From positions 4,137,557 to 4,201,556 of the forward strand of contig NZ_KB900609.1 of assembly GCF_000379105.1 (NCBI RefSeq): a stretch of 64,000 nucleotides of DNA. The letters are read 5' to 3'. This DNA comes from Methylobacterium sp. WSM2598. GTDB lineage: Bacteria; Pseudomonadota; Alphaproteobacteria; Rhizobiales; Beijerinckiaceae. A program made the translations under genes and the position numbers. Within the stretch, counting starts at the first letter, position 1. Each line of letters begins with the position of its first letter. Below, piece after piece: positions 17,730 to 25,813 of the stretch. The notes beneath the pieces were generated by a model that was not told the DNA's origin, did not search any database, and saw only the letters and a list, made by a program, of their open reading frames with translations.

Positions 17730-19112
17730 ATGAGCGAGCGCTGGACCCCCTCGAGCTGGCGGCGGCTGCCGATCCAGCAGGTGCCCGACTATCCCGATGC
17801 GGTGGCGCTGGAGGCGGTCGAACGTCAGCTCGCGAGCTTTCCGCCGCTGGTTTTTGCAGGTGAGGCGCGCAAGCTGAAGCGCAGCCTCGCCACGGTGGCG
17901 GCGGGCGAGGCCTTCCTGCTCCAGGGCGGCGACTGCGCCGAGAGCTTCGACGAGCATTCGGCCGACAACATCCGCGACTTCTTCCGCGTCTTCCTGCAGA
18001 TGGCGCTGGTGCTCACCTTCGCGGGCGGCTCGCCGGTGGTGAAGGTCGGGCGCATCGCCGGCCAGTTCGCCAAGCCGCGCTCCTCGCCGACCGAGACGCA
18101 GGACGGCGTCGCCCTGCCGAGCTACCGCGGCGACATCGTCAACGGCATCGGCTTCACCGCCGAGGACCGGATCCCGGATCCGCGGCGGCAGGTCGAGGCC
18201 TACCGGCAATCGGCGGCGACGCTGAACCTGCTGCGCGCCTTCGCGACCGGCGGCTACGCCAACCTGGAGAACGCCCATCGCTGGATGCTGGGCTTCGTGA
18301 AGGACTCGCCGCAATCCTCGGCCTACGAGGACCTCGCCCAGCGCATGACCGAGACCCTCGACTTCATGCGGGCGATCGGCATCAACCCGGAGACGCACCA
18401 GGAGGTGCGCCAGACCGACTTCTACACGAGCCACGAGGCGCTGCTGCTCGGCTACGAGCAGGCCCTGACCCGGGTCGATTCGACGAGCGGGGATTGGTAC
18501 GCCACGTCCGGGCACATGCTCTGGATCGGGGACCGGACGCGGCAGGCGGACCACGCCCACATCGAGTACGCCCGGGGCATCAAGAACCCGGTCGGGCTCA
18601 AATGCGGCCCGTCCCTGAAGCCCGACGACCTGATCCGGCTGATCGGCCTGCTCAATCCCGAGAACGAGCCGGGCCGCCTGACGCTGGTCTGCCGCTTCGG
18701 CGCCGACAAGGTGGGCGACCACCTGCCGGGGCTGATCCGGGCGGTCGAGCGCGAGGGCCGCAAGGTGGTGTGGTCGTGCGACCCCATGCACGGCAACACG
18801 GTCACGGCGAGCGGCTTCAAGACCCGGCCCTTCGAGCGGGTGATGAAGGAGATCCAGGGCTTCTTCGACGTCCACCGGGCGGAGGGCACCTACGCGGGCG
18901 GCATCCACCTGGAGATGACCGGCAAGAACGTCACCGAGTGCACGGGCGGCGCGCGCGCGCTCACGGCGGACGACCTGCGGGACCGCTACCACACCTATTG
19001 CGACCCGCGCCTCAACGCCGAGCAGGCGCTGGAGGTGGCGTTCCTGACCGCCGACCTCGTCAAGCGCGAGCGGCGGGACAAGGAGCGGCCCCGGATCGAG
19101 GCCGCCGAGTAG
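17730..19112 (+). CDS. aroG: 3-deoxy-7-phosphoheptulonate synthase, class II
   Basis: 460 residues. It joins phosphoenolpyruvate and erythrose 4-phosphate, the first step of the shikimate pathway. Class II (plant/actinobacterial type) hallmarks are FLLQGGDCAESFDEH, GRIAGQFAKPRSSP, DFYTSHEALLLGYEQALTR, GLKCGPSLKPDDLIRL, VWSCDPMHGNT and GGIHLEMTGKNVTECTGG. The Cys of GGDCAE and the His/Glu/Asp metal ligands of the later motifs are present. The length fits, and a typical N-terminal extension (WTPSSWRRLPIQQVPDYP) is visible. ATG at 17730 follows AGGAGAG. Apparently monocistronic. The symbol is given by convention for alphaproteobacterial class II enzymes. Confidence 0.95.
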   Translation: MSERWTPSSWRRLPIQQVPDYPDAVALEAVERQLASFPPLVFAGEARKLKRSLATVAAGEAFLLQGGDCAESFDEHSADNIRDFFRVFLQMALVLTFAGGSPVVKVGRIAGQFAKPRSSPTETQDGVALPSYRGDIVNGIGFTAEDRIPDPRRQVEAYRQSAATLNLLRAFATGGYANLENAHRWMLGFVKDSPQSSAYEDLAQRMTETLDFMRAIGINPETHQEVRQTDFYTSHEALLLGYEQALTRVDSTSGDWYATSGHMLWIGDRTRQADHAHIEYARGIKNPVGLKCGPSLKPDDLIRLIGLLNPENEPGRLTLVCRFGADKVGDHLPGLIRAVEREGRKVVWSCDPMHGNTVTASGFKTRPFERVMKEIQGFFDVHRAEGTYAGGIHLEMTGKNVTECTGGARALTADDLRDRYHTYCDPRLNAEQALEVAFLTADLVKRERRDKERPRIEAAE

Positions 19113-19172
19113 CGCGGAGGGGGAGCCCGGGTCTCCCGCCCGGGTCTCCCGCCGACGCGTCGCGCGCCCGCC

Positions 19173-19508
19173 TCACTGGAGGACGCGCACGGAGGCGAAG
19201 CGTCCGACCAGGGCGCCGCTCTCGCGATGGGAAGGAGCGGGCGCGGGGCCGGGCGCCCGGCCCTGCGGCGGCAGCGCCGCGGCGCGCCGCAGGCGCCGCA
19301 CCTCGGCCCGCAGGGCGGCCTTCTCCTGCTCCGCCCGGCGCAGACGGGCCGCCACCGGAAGCGGCAGGCCGCCGAAGCGGCGCTTCCAGCGGTGGAAGGT
19401 GGCGAGCGAGACGTGGGCCGGGGCGCAGATCGCCCGGACCGGAACCCCGTTCTCCGCCTCCCGCAGGAGGAACACGATCTCCTCGTCCGGGTGCCGTGAG
19501 CATCGCAT
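19173..19508 (-). CDS. IS3-type OrfA-like helix-turn-helix protein, orphan
   Basis: 111 residues. The first 65 fit the Transposase_8/IS3 OrfA pattern: PDEEIVFLLREAENGVPVRA, then HVSLATFHRWKRRFGGL and an EKAALRAEVRRLRRAAAL coiled-coil segment. An intact element would have an orfB integrase gene overlapping its 3' end, but here the C-terminus runs into a basic Pro-rich tail and stops 61 bp from aroG, with no DDE transposase frame or inverted repeats visible. It is either an insertion remnant or a stand-alone DNA-binding protein. The ATG at 19508 follows GGGAGG. Confidence 0.55.
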   Translation of the reverse strand: MRCSRHPDEEIVFLLREAENGVPVRAICAPAHVSLATFHRWKRRFGGLPLPVAARLRRAEQEKAALRAEVRRLRRAAALPPQGRAPGPAPAPSHRESGALVGRFASVRVLQ

Positions 19509-19564
19509 GCGGGACCTCCCCGTGCGCCGCTGAGGCAGCAAGAAGCGGACCTCCCCCGGGGCGG

Positions 19565-20086
19565 ATGGGAATTTTCGCGCAAGAATCCTGCGCCGCCCAC
19601 GCGGTGGGCGGCTTCGGCGGCAACAACGGCATGACCGGCTTCTCGCTGCTGTTCGGCTGGCCGATGGCGGCGCCCGCGACGGGGCTCGGGCTCGCCGGCA
19701 TCCTCCTCGGCACACGGGTGGTGGCCCTGTTCCCGGCCCTGCGGGAGATCCGGCACCGGCGCGGCGGCACTCTCTCGGGCGGGCAGCATCAGCTCGCCCT
19801 CGCCCGGGCGCTCGCCACGCGCCGGCGCCTCCTGCTCGACCAGCCGACCGAGGGCATCCAGCCCTCGATCGTCGCGGTGATCGAGGAGGTGATCGGGCTC
19901 AAGGGCCGGATCAGCGTGCCTTTGGTCGAGCAGCACCTCGATTTCGCGATCCGCCTCGCCGACGCCTTCGTGGTCCTCTCCCGCGTGGTCCTCTCCCGCG
20001 TGGTCCTCTCCCGCGGCAGCGTCGTCGCGCAGGGCGACCGGGCGGCCTTGAGCCGCGCCGCACTCTCCCGTCACATCGCGGTCTGA
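19565..20086 (+). pseudogene. Deletion-fused remnant of a urea/amide ABC transporter (urtC-like to urtE-like)
   Basis: A 173-codon open frame whose first part (about residues 16-47: GGFGGNNGMTGFSLLFGWP) resembles the periplasmic loop and next helix of UrtC/LivM-type permeases. From residue 50 on it matches the C-terminal half of the UrtE ATPase: FPALREIRHRRGG, LSGGQHQLALARALATRRR, LLLDQPTEGIQPSIV, VPLVEQHLDFAIRLADAFVV. Walker A, the Q-loop and all of urtD are missing, and the Walker B glutamate is Gln (LDQPTEG), so it cannot be a working ATPase. A three-copy 15-bp repeat inserts VVLSR units near its end. Formamidase follows after 14 bp, as in amide-uptake operons. Confidence 0.75.
19970..20014. 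repeat. 15-bp tandem repeat, three copies
   Basis: GTGGTCCTCTCCCGC three times without mismatch, in frame inside the transporter remnant, adding VVLSR repeats at a strand that should be followed by the D-loop/H-region end of UrtE. Confidence 0.92.
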
Positions 20087-20100
20087 ACAAGGAGAACCGG

Positions 20101-21078
20101 ATGCCGACCCACCACGAGATCCCGGCGACTCCCGAGAACATGGTGCTGGGCTATTTCGACGCCCGAAGGCCGCCCGTCCTGACGGTGGAGTCCGGCGACA
20201 CGGTCACCCTGTCCTCGTTCCCGGCCGGGGGGCGCGAATCGCTCCATCCCGATCCCGCCCGGGTGCCGGCCGACTACCTCGCGGCGCTCGACGCCCACGC
20301 GCCGGGCTACGGCCCGCACTTCGTCACCGGGCCGGTCCACGTGCGCGGCGCCCTGCCGGGGGACGTGCTGCAGGTCGACATCCTCGACATCGCGTTCCGC
20401 CAGGATTGGGGCTTCGTCGCCATCCTGCCGCTGCTCGGCACCCTGCCCGACGAGTTCACCGAGTACGAGACGATCCACCCCGACATCGACGTCGCGCGCG
20501 GCGTCTGCACCCTGCCCTGGGGCACCGACCTGCCGCTCGACCCCTTCTTCGGCATCCTGGCGACGGCCCCGCCGCGGGCCTGGGGCCGGGTCGGCTCGCC
20601 GGTGCCGCGGGCCTTCGGCGGCAACATGGACAACAAGGAGCTGAAGGTCGGCACCCGTCTCTACCTGCCGGTCTTCAACGAGGGGGCGGGGTTCTACGCG
20701 GGCGACGGGCACGGGGTGCAGGGCGACGGCGAGGTCTGCGTCACCGCGCTGGAGACCGGCCTCACCGGGACCTTCCGGCTCACCCTGCGCAAGGACCTCG
20801 ACCACGCCTGGCCCTTCGCCGAGACGCCGACCGACCTGATGGCGATCGGCCTGCACGAGAGCCTGGACGAGGCGATGCGGCAGGCGGTGCGCGAGATGGT
20901 CAAGCACGTCTGCGCGCGCACCTCGCTCAGCCGCAACCAAGCCTACATGCTCTGCTCGCTCGCCGGGAACCTGCGCATCACCCAGACCGTGGACGGCAAC
21001 AAGGGCGTGCACATGCTGATGCCCAAGTCTGCCCTGCCCAAGTCTGCCCTGCCCAAGTCTGCCCTGCCGGCGGCGTGA
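20101..21078 (+). CDS. fmdA: Formamidase/acetamidase
   Basis: 325 residues, cytoplasmic. It hydrolyses short amides such as formamide to the acid and ammonia. Family motifs: GPHFVTGPVHVRGALPGDVL, AFGGNMDNKELKVGTRLYLP, GDGHGVQGDGEVCVTALET and SRNQAYMLCSLAGNLRITQ. Family length and motif order are normal. The last 20 residues are a repeat-derived tail (three PKSAL units) not expected in the family. It starts 14 bp after the decayed urea/amide transporter, implying an old fmd/urt operon that has lost its uptake genes while the hydrolase is retained. An AAGGAG lies ahead of the ATG. Confidence 0.9.
   Translation: MPTHHEIPATPENMVLGYFDARRPPVLTVESGDTVTLSSFPAGGRESLHPDPARVPADYLAALDAHAPGYGPHFVTGPVHVRGALPGDVLQVDILDIAFRQDWGFVAILPLLGTLPDEFTEYETIHPDIDVARGVCTLPWGTDLPLDPFFGILATAPPRAWGRVGSPVPRAFGGNMDNKELKVGTRLYLPVFNEGAGFYAGDGHGVQGDGEVCVTALETGLTGTFRLTLRKDLDHAWPFAETPTDLMAIGLHESLDEAMRQAVREMVKHVCARTSLSRNQAYMLCSLAGNLRITQTVDGNKGVHMLMPKSALPKSALPKSALPAA
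21022..21066. repeat. 15-bp tandem repeat at the 3' end of fmdA
   Basis: CCCAAGTCTGCCCTG three times without mismatch, encoding three PKSAL units that extend the formamidase C-terminus just before its stop. Confidence 0.92.
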
Positions 21079-21159
21079 GCCCGGCCGGCGCGGGGGCCCC
21101 GCCGCCCCGGCGCTCACGCCCCGTCGGGCCCGGAGCGCCTCTTGGCCTCCGGGGCCGCG

Positions 21160-21423
21160 GGGGGAGGTGAGGATCGCGAGCACCGCCCTCGCGCCCGCCG
21201 CGAGGACGACGAGGTCGGCCTCGGTGGGGCGCACGCCGCGGGCGTGCCGGTCGAAGAGCCGCGCCTGCACGGTCTCCTCGACCTCGTGCAGGCTGTTGGA
21301 CAGGGCCGGCTGCGTGGCGCCGAGCACCGTCGCGGCCTTGAGGAGGCTGCGGTGCAGGTCGAGGGCGTCGATCATCCGCAGCTGCGACAGCCGCAGGCGC
21401 TGATCGAGGAAGCGGCGGGGCAT
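21160..21423 (-). pseudogene. LysR-family regulator remnant (HTH domain only)
   Basis: From the ATG at 21423 the minus strand reads MPRRFLDQRLRLSQLRMIDA, then HRSLLKAATVLGATQPALSN, VQARLFDRHARGVRPTEADL and AVLAILTSP, a good LysR winged-helix domain. After about 88 residues the similarity ends and the frame runs without a stop into the antisense of fmdA, so the effector domain is missing. The winged helix also lacks a few residues near TEADLVVLAAG. It was probably the regulator of the neighbouring operon before truncation. Confidence 0.7.
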
Positions 21424-21452
21424 CGCGGCGGGTCCGACCGGGGACCGGCGCC

Positions 21453-23618
21453 TCAGCGCGCCAGCGGATCGGGCCGCATCTGCAGCTTGACCACCTTGGC
21501 GAGGGCGCCCTTGCCGCCCTCGCCGTGGAAATTCGCCCGCGTGCCCGAGGTCGTCCACAGCCCGCGGCCCTTCCACCCGGCCGCGGGGTCGTCGATGCGC
21601 CCGTCCACGTTCTTGCTGAAGAACCCCATCGGGTAGGGCACCCGCAGGGTCACGAACCGCTCCCCGACGAGGGCGAGCAGCGCCTCCCCGCCATTGGCCA
21701 TGGCGACCGGCACGTCGCGCCCGAGCCCGAGCGTGTCGTGCACGTCGACCCAGACGTAGTAGGCGTGCTCGGCGCTCCCGGCGGGATCGGCGCCGCGGAA
21801 TTGCGGCCCCGGGAAGCGGTAGAGCGTCCAGCCCTCGGGGCAGTGCCGGCCGGTCGCCGCCTCGGGCCCGTCGAGGCGCCCGGTGCAGCGGCGGCGGTCG
21901 AAGCGCGCGAGGTGCCCGCTCGCCAGCACCGTCCAGGCGACGCCCTGCGAATCCACGTCCACGCCGCGCGCCCCGAAGCTGCCCTCCGGCGGCTGGAACA
22001 GCTCGGCCGTCGCGGTGCGGCTCGGATCCGCCCCGGGCACGAGGCGGATGAGCAGGCTCGGCTGATCCATGCGCGAGAAGCCCGGCCCCATCGCCTGGCC
22101 CCAGATCACGTCCCCCTGCGGGCTTGGCGCCACGCCGTAGAAGGCCGCCCGCACCCACTTGTCCTTGCCGGGCTCGGCCGGCTGGTCGGGCCCGACGTAG
22201 GGCGCGCGCTGCCCGCTCCCGGTCAGGTTGGCGACGATCGGCGTCCAGCCCTGCGAGCCCGCCTCGTCGCCGCTCGCCGCGAAGGCCCGGGTGTTGAGCC
22301 AGCCGACGACCCCGCTCGCCGGCTGCCCGGCGCTGAGCCAGAGGGTCTCGTCGCGGTCGTAGCCGAAGACGAGGTGGTGGGTGGTGAAGCAGGTGTCGAT
22401 CAGCGTCCAGCTCTCCGCCTTCGGGTCGTAGACCGAGAGCTGGCGCGCCGATTCCGACAGGGGCGCGACGGAGGCGGAGGGGTGGGAGGTCCGGCACGGG
22501 GCGGGGTTGGCGGCGGGGCGGATTCGGGCGGTGAACCACACCCGTCCGCGCCCATCCATCATCGGGTTGTGGATGCTGGCATGCCCGTCCCAGATCGGCG
22601 CGTCGCCCCAGAACACCGAGGGGCCGGCCGGAAGGTCGCGGCTGCTCGGCGTCGCCGGGTCGCGGACGGGGTGGCGGATCAGGCGCGCCACGTGGCGCAC
22701 GGGATCGAGCACCGGCACGAGGTCCGAACTCTCCTCGGGCGAGCCGTAGATGGGGCCGTTCGCGTTGACGCGCGGGTCGCGCTTGTCGGTCGAGACCGCG
22801 TCGTGGAGGTACATCGGCGGCAGGCCCCAGTCCCAGAGGCTGATGACGAGGTTGCGCTCGATCCCGCTCGGCCGCCGCGGCGCGTCGAAGGGCAGTTCGC
22901 CCGCGGCGATGCGGTCGGTCCAGTCCGCGAACAGCGGCAGGGCCGCGTCCGGCCCGAGCCGGGTCAGGGTCAGCGCCATGTTGGCCATGGCTTGGCCCGA
23001 TTGCAGGCGCCGCGCCCACAGCTCCGTCGAGGTGCGGAAGCTGCCGAGCGCCGGGCTCGGCGACCGCACGGTCTTGGACCCCAGCGCGTGGCAGGACTGG
23101 CAGGAATTCTTGATCGTGTCGATCCAGTCCGCCTGCGAGCGGATCCCGGCCGGGATATGGGCCGGATTGTCGTCCGATCCCGGGAAGGCGTCGGCCGGCG
23201 GCAGGCGCAGCATGGAGTACCAGTAGACGCCCGGGTAATACTCGGCCGCCGCGGCGGCGCTCGGGGCCGGCCTGGCGGCGAGGTGCAGGACCTGGCCGGG
23301 GCGGGCCTCGGCCCTGTCGGAATCGACGAGGCCGTAGCCGCGCACCCAGACCCGGTAGCCGGCGGCGGGCAGGTCGGGGATGACGAAGCGGCCGGCCTCG
23401 TCGGTGACCACGACCTTGGCGAAGCGCGTCGGCAGGTCGGCGGTCTCGGCGATCACCCAGACGCCGGCCTCCGGTCCCTCGGGCCCGGTCACCTCGCCGC
23501 CGAGATCGCCGGGCCCGATCGCGACCTCCGGCGCCGCGCGGGCCGGCGCGGCACCGGCGAGGAGCGCGAGGAGCGCGAGCCGCGGCAGGGCGGACCGGAG
23601 GTCAGTGGCGGCACGCAT
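21453..23618 (-). CDS. Large exported protein with CarboxypepD_reg-like domain and c-type heme motif
   Basis: 721 residues. Signal peptide (LPRLALLALLAGAAPARAAP), then a CarboxypepD_reg/beta-sandwich domain (GGEVTGPEGPEAGVWVIAET, DEAGRFVIPDLPAAGYRVWV). A single CxxCH heme site follows in IKNSCQSCHALGSKTVRS (about residues 180-197). The remaining 500 residues look like a beta-propeller-type sensor or enzyme domain (GDAPIWDGHASIHNPMMDGR, FGARGVDVDSQGVAWTVL, YVWVDVHDTLGLGRD). The order suggests a periplasmic redox protein. I know the architecture from Hyphomicrobiales annotation but not a proven function. The ATG at 23618 follows GGGAGGA. It is the last of five minus-strand genes that all encode exported products. 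Confidence 0.75.
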   Translation of the reverse strand: MRAATDLRSALPRLALLALLAGAAPARAAPEVAIGPGDLGGEVTGPEGPEAGVWVIAETADLPTRFAKVVVTDEAGRFVIPDLPAAGYRVWVRGYGLVDSDRAEARPGQVLHLAARPAPSAAAAAEYYPGVYWYSMLRLPPADAFPGSDDNPAHIPAGIRSQADWIDTIKNSCQSCHALGSKTVRSPSPALGSFRTSTELWARRLQSGQAMANMALTLTRLGPDAALPLFADWTDRIAAGELPFDAPRRPSGIERNLVISLWDWGLPPMYLHDAVSTDKRDPRVNANGPIYGSPEESSDLVPVLDPVRHVARLIRHPVRDPATPSSRDLPAGPSVFWGDAPIWDGHASIHNPMMDGRGRVWFTARIRPAANPAPCRTSHPSASVAPLSESARQLSVYDPKAESWTLIDTCFTTHHLVFGYDRDETLWLSAGQPASGVVGWLNTRAFAASGDEAGSQGWTPIVANLTGSGQRAPYVGPDQPAEPGKDKWVRAAFYGVAPSPQGDVIWGQAMGPGFSRMDQPSLLIRLVPGADPSRTATAELFQPPEGSFGARGVDVDSQGVAWTVLASGHLARFDRRRCTGRLDGPEAATGRHCPEGWTLYRFPGPQFRGADPAGSAEHAYYVWVDVHDTLGLGRDVPVAMANGGEALLALVGERFVTLRVPYPMGFFSKNVDGRIDDPAAGWKGRGLWTTSGTRANFHGEGGKGALAKVVKLQMRPDPLAR

Positions 23619-23736
23619 GCGTCGTCCTCCCGCGGATCGTCTCGTCATGCCTGAGAACTCGATCGCGCGCGGTCCAGGACAAGGTTCCGCGAGCGACGGC
23701 GCCGTCGGGGGCCGGGCCCCGGCCGCCGGTCCGTCC

Positions 23737-24594
23737 TCACCGCGGCCGATCCGGCCCGGCCACGGTCGCGTCCTGGCCGTGGGCCCTGAGCGCCGCGGCG
23801 ACCAGGCCCTCCGCCTTGGCGGCCTCGACGAGGTCGCGCAGGCGGCGCAGCCCCGCCTCGCGGCCCGGCCGCATTCCCACGGCCTGCGCGATCGCCATGA
23901 AACGGCCCGGGATCACGCGCAGCCCGGGATGCGCCGCCGCGTAGGCCTTGAGCGGCTGCGCCACCCCCGCGGCGTCGAGCTCCTGCGCGGCGAAGAGCGC
24001 GAGCGCCTCGGCCGAGGTCGCGGCGCGCACGAGCTGTGCCCGGCGCAGCGTTCGGCTGAGGTGGAGGTCGTAGGCGCTGCCGCGCCCGACCGCGATCCGC
24101 ACCCCGTCCCGGTCGGCATCCTCGACCGTGCGCAGGGACGACTCGGCACGCACCAGGTAGGTCCCCTCGATCAGCAGGTAGGGGGCCGTGAAGGCGATCG
24201 CCTGGGCGCGCTGCGGGTCGACCGCGAGGAAGCAGATGTCCCAGGCGTCCCGCGTCGCCGCGTCCGAGACGAAGCCCGCCCCCTCGTAGGTGACGAGCAC
24301 GACCGGGACGCCGAGGCGGCGCCCGAATTCGCGGGCGAGATCCACCGAGACGCCCTCCGGCGCCCCGGTGGCCGGGTCGCGCCGGGCGAGCACAGGATTG
24401 CCGAAATTGATCGCCGCGCGCAGGACGCCTCCCGGCGCGAGATCCTGGCGCGCCGGGTCCGGCGCGCCCGGCGCTAAGTCCGGCGCGCCCGGCGCCAGGT
24501 CCGGCGCGCCCGGCGCCAGCTCCGGCGCCGTCTGCGCCCGCGCCGGCCCGGCGAGGGCGGCCGCCAGGGCGGCGATCAGGCTCAGGCGGCGCAT
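23737..24594 (-). CDS. Periplasmic solute-binding protein (family 3 type) with repeat linker
   Basis: 285 residues. Signal peptide (LSLIAALAAALAGPARAQ), then a linker of APGAPDL units from a 21-bp tandem repeat, then the binding fold: GGVLRAAINFGNPVLARRDP, VSVDLAREFGRRLGVPVVLV, WDICFLAVDPQRAQAIAFTA, YLLIEGTYLVRAESSLRTVE and GVRIAVGRGSAYDLHLSRTL. This is the SBP_bac_3 layout used by amino-acid transporters and by some sensor or dehydrogenase-associated proteins. No permease or ATPase gene is adjacent, so it may serve as a chaperone, sensor or ligand carrier for the exported enzymes around it. The start is 11 bp from the stop of the FAH-like gene. Confidence 0.82.
   Translation of the reverse strand: MRRLSLIAALAAALAGPARAQTAPELAPGAPDLAPGAPDLAPGAPDPARQDLAPGGVLRAAINFGNPVLARRDPATGAPEGVSVDLAREFGRRLGVPVVLVTYEGAGFVSDAATRDAWDICFLAVDPQRAQAIAFTAPYLLIEGTYLVRAESSLRTVEDADRDGVRIAVGRGSAYDLHLSRTLRRAQLVRAATSAEALALFAAQELDAAGVAQPLKAYAAAHPGLRVIPGRFMAIAQAVGMRPGREAGLRRLRDLVEAAKAEGLVAAALRAHGQDATVAGPDRPR
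24458..24520. repeat. 21-bp tandem repeat in a linker
   Basis: Three near-identical 21-bp units (TCCGGCGCGCCCGGCGCCAGG type) plus a partial fourth, encoding APGAPDL repeats between the signal peptide and the binding domain. Confidence 0.9.
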
Positions 24595-24605
24595 CCGCGA
24601 CGCCG

Positions 24606-25616
24606 TCAGGTGAGGCGGAAGCGCAGCTCGCCCAGGCCCTCCAGGCTGCAGGCGACCTCGTCCCCGGGCTTCAGCCATTGCCGCTCGGCGCGCGGCTTCT
24701 TCTCCCCGAAGATCACGCCGTGCGGCGTTCCCGTGTAGAAGATGTCGCCCGGCTTGATCGTCATCATCTTGGAGGCGAAGCTGATCAGCTGGCGGCAGTT
24801 GAAGATCATGTCGTTGGTGTTCCAGTCCTGCCGCTGGACGCCGTTGACCCGCGTCTCCAGCCGCAGGTTGTTGGGGTCCTTCACGAGGTCGCTGGTGACG
24901 AGGTAGGGGCCGAGCGGCGCGAAACCGTCCGCCGTCTTGCCGATCATGAATTGCGACGTCAGGGTCTGCAGGTCGCGGGCGCTGAAGTCGTTGCCGGTGG
25001 CGTAGCCCGCCACGCAGTCCAGGGCCTCCGCCTCCGACACGTTGGAGCATTCCCGCCCGAACACAATCACCAGCTCGACCTCGTAGTCGAACTCGCGCGC
25101 GACCGCGGTCGGCAGCTTGATGGTGCCGCCATGGTGGTTGAGCGCGTTGTTGTACTTGTTGAAGAGCGGAGGGTCCTTGGGGATGGGGGTTCCGGTCTCG
25201 GCCGCGTGGTGCCGGTAGTTGAAGCCCATCATGATGATCTTCTCGGGCCTCGTGACGAGGGGAGCGAACCGCACGGCCTCCTCGCGCAGGTAGAGGGTGT
25301 CCGGCCCGCGCGCCGCCCCGTCCGCCACCGCCCGGAGCAGCCCGCCCTTCCCGTTCTGCAGGAGGTCGTCCATGTCGGCGGGCGCGGGCAGGCCGAGGCT
25401 CGCCGCGGCCGCGGTCACGTCGAGGATGCCCCGCTCCGTCTTGACGCCGAGGCCGTAGCCCCCCTGGCGCTGCATGTTGAGCAGCGTCATGCCCCGCGGC
25501 ATCTCGAAGGAGGCCGCCGCGGCCGCCGCCCCGGTCCGCAGCCCCGCGGCCGTCCCGGCGCCGGCGGCCGCCAGCCCGGCCGCGCCCATCAGGAAATCGC
25601 GACGATCTGCCTGCAT
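24606..25616 (-). CDS. Tat-exported fumarylacetoacetate hydrolase-family enzyme
   Basis: 336 residues. The N-terminus QADRRDFLMGAAGLAAAGAG is a twin-arginine signal, unusual for this usually cytoplasmic fold. The FAH catalytic domain occupies residues about 110-336: KIIMMGFNYRHHAAETGTP, REFDYEVELVIVFGREC (metal glutamates), GYATGNDFSARDLQ, and GDIFYTGTPHGVIFGEKKP. The metal-binding E-x-E and the DFSARD loop are intact, so it is probably an active C-C hydrolase, decarboxylase or isomerase acting on a beta-diketo acid in the periplasm. The substrate is unknown. Its neighbours are also exported: a class II aldolase-like enzyme upstream and a binding protein downstream. Confidence 0.83.
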   Translation of the reverse strand: MQADRRDFLMGAAGLAAAGAGTAAGLRTGAAAAAASFEMPRGMTLLNMQRQGGYGLGVKTERGILDVTAAAASLGLPAPADMDDLLQNGKGGLLRAVADGAARGPDTLYLREEAVRFAPLVTRPEKIIMMGFNYRHHAAETGTPIPKDPPLFNKYNNALNHHGGTIKLPTAVAREFDYEVELVIVFGRECSNVSEAEALDCVAGYATGNDFSARDLQTLTSQFMIGKTADGFAPLGPYLVTSDLVKDPNNLRLETRVNGVQRQDWNTNDMIFNCRQLISFASKMMTIKPGDIFYTGTPHGVIFGEKKPRAERQWLKPGDEVACSLEGLGELRFRLT

Positions 25617-25649
25617 GTCCGTGTCCCTCCCTGCAGCATCGTCCGACGA

Positions 25650-25795
25650 CGCGGCGACCGGTTCGCCGGACGACGTGCGGCACAACCAAGAGCCGGCCGC
25701 CGCTTTCGTTCCAGTCCGCACGGGAGCGGCGCAGGCGGCGTCGGGCGATCCCGGCGAGCCGGCTCGCCGCATCGTGGTGCCGCCGAACCGGTAAC
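25650..25795. repeat. R2-like degenerate repeat between FAH-like and aldolase-like genes
   Basis: Contains GCGACCGGTTCGCCGGACGA and GTGCGGCACAACCAAGAG, the order of the R2 consensus, and on the right GTGGTGCCGCCGAACCGGTA, which is an inverted version of the left end. It fills most of the 197-bp gap between the two genes. Confidence 0.5.
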
Positions 25796-25813
25796 CCCAC
25801 CGGCGCGTGGCCC

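Noticed and set aside
19173..19508. Complete IS3-family insertion sequence
   Set aside because: There is no orfB/DDE integrase frame, no terminal inverted repeats and no target duplication visible; only an OrfA-like gene is present.
23737..24594. MoxJ/XoxJ-type methanol dehydrogenase partner
   Set aside because: The fold family is similar, but no methanol dehydrogenase or cytochrome cL gene is nearby, and the signature is generic SBP_bac_3.
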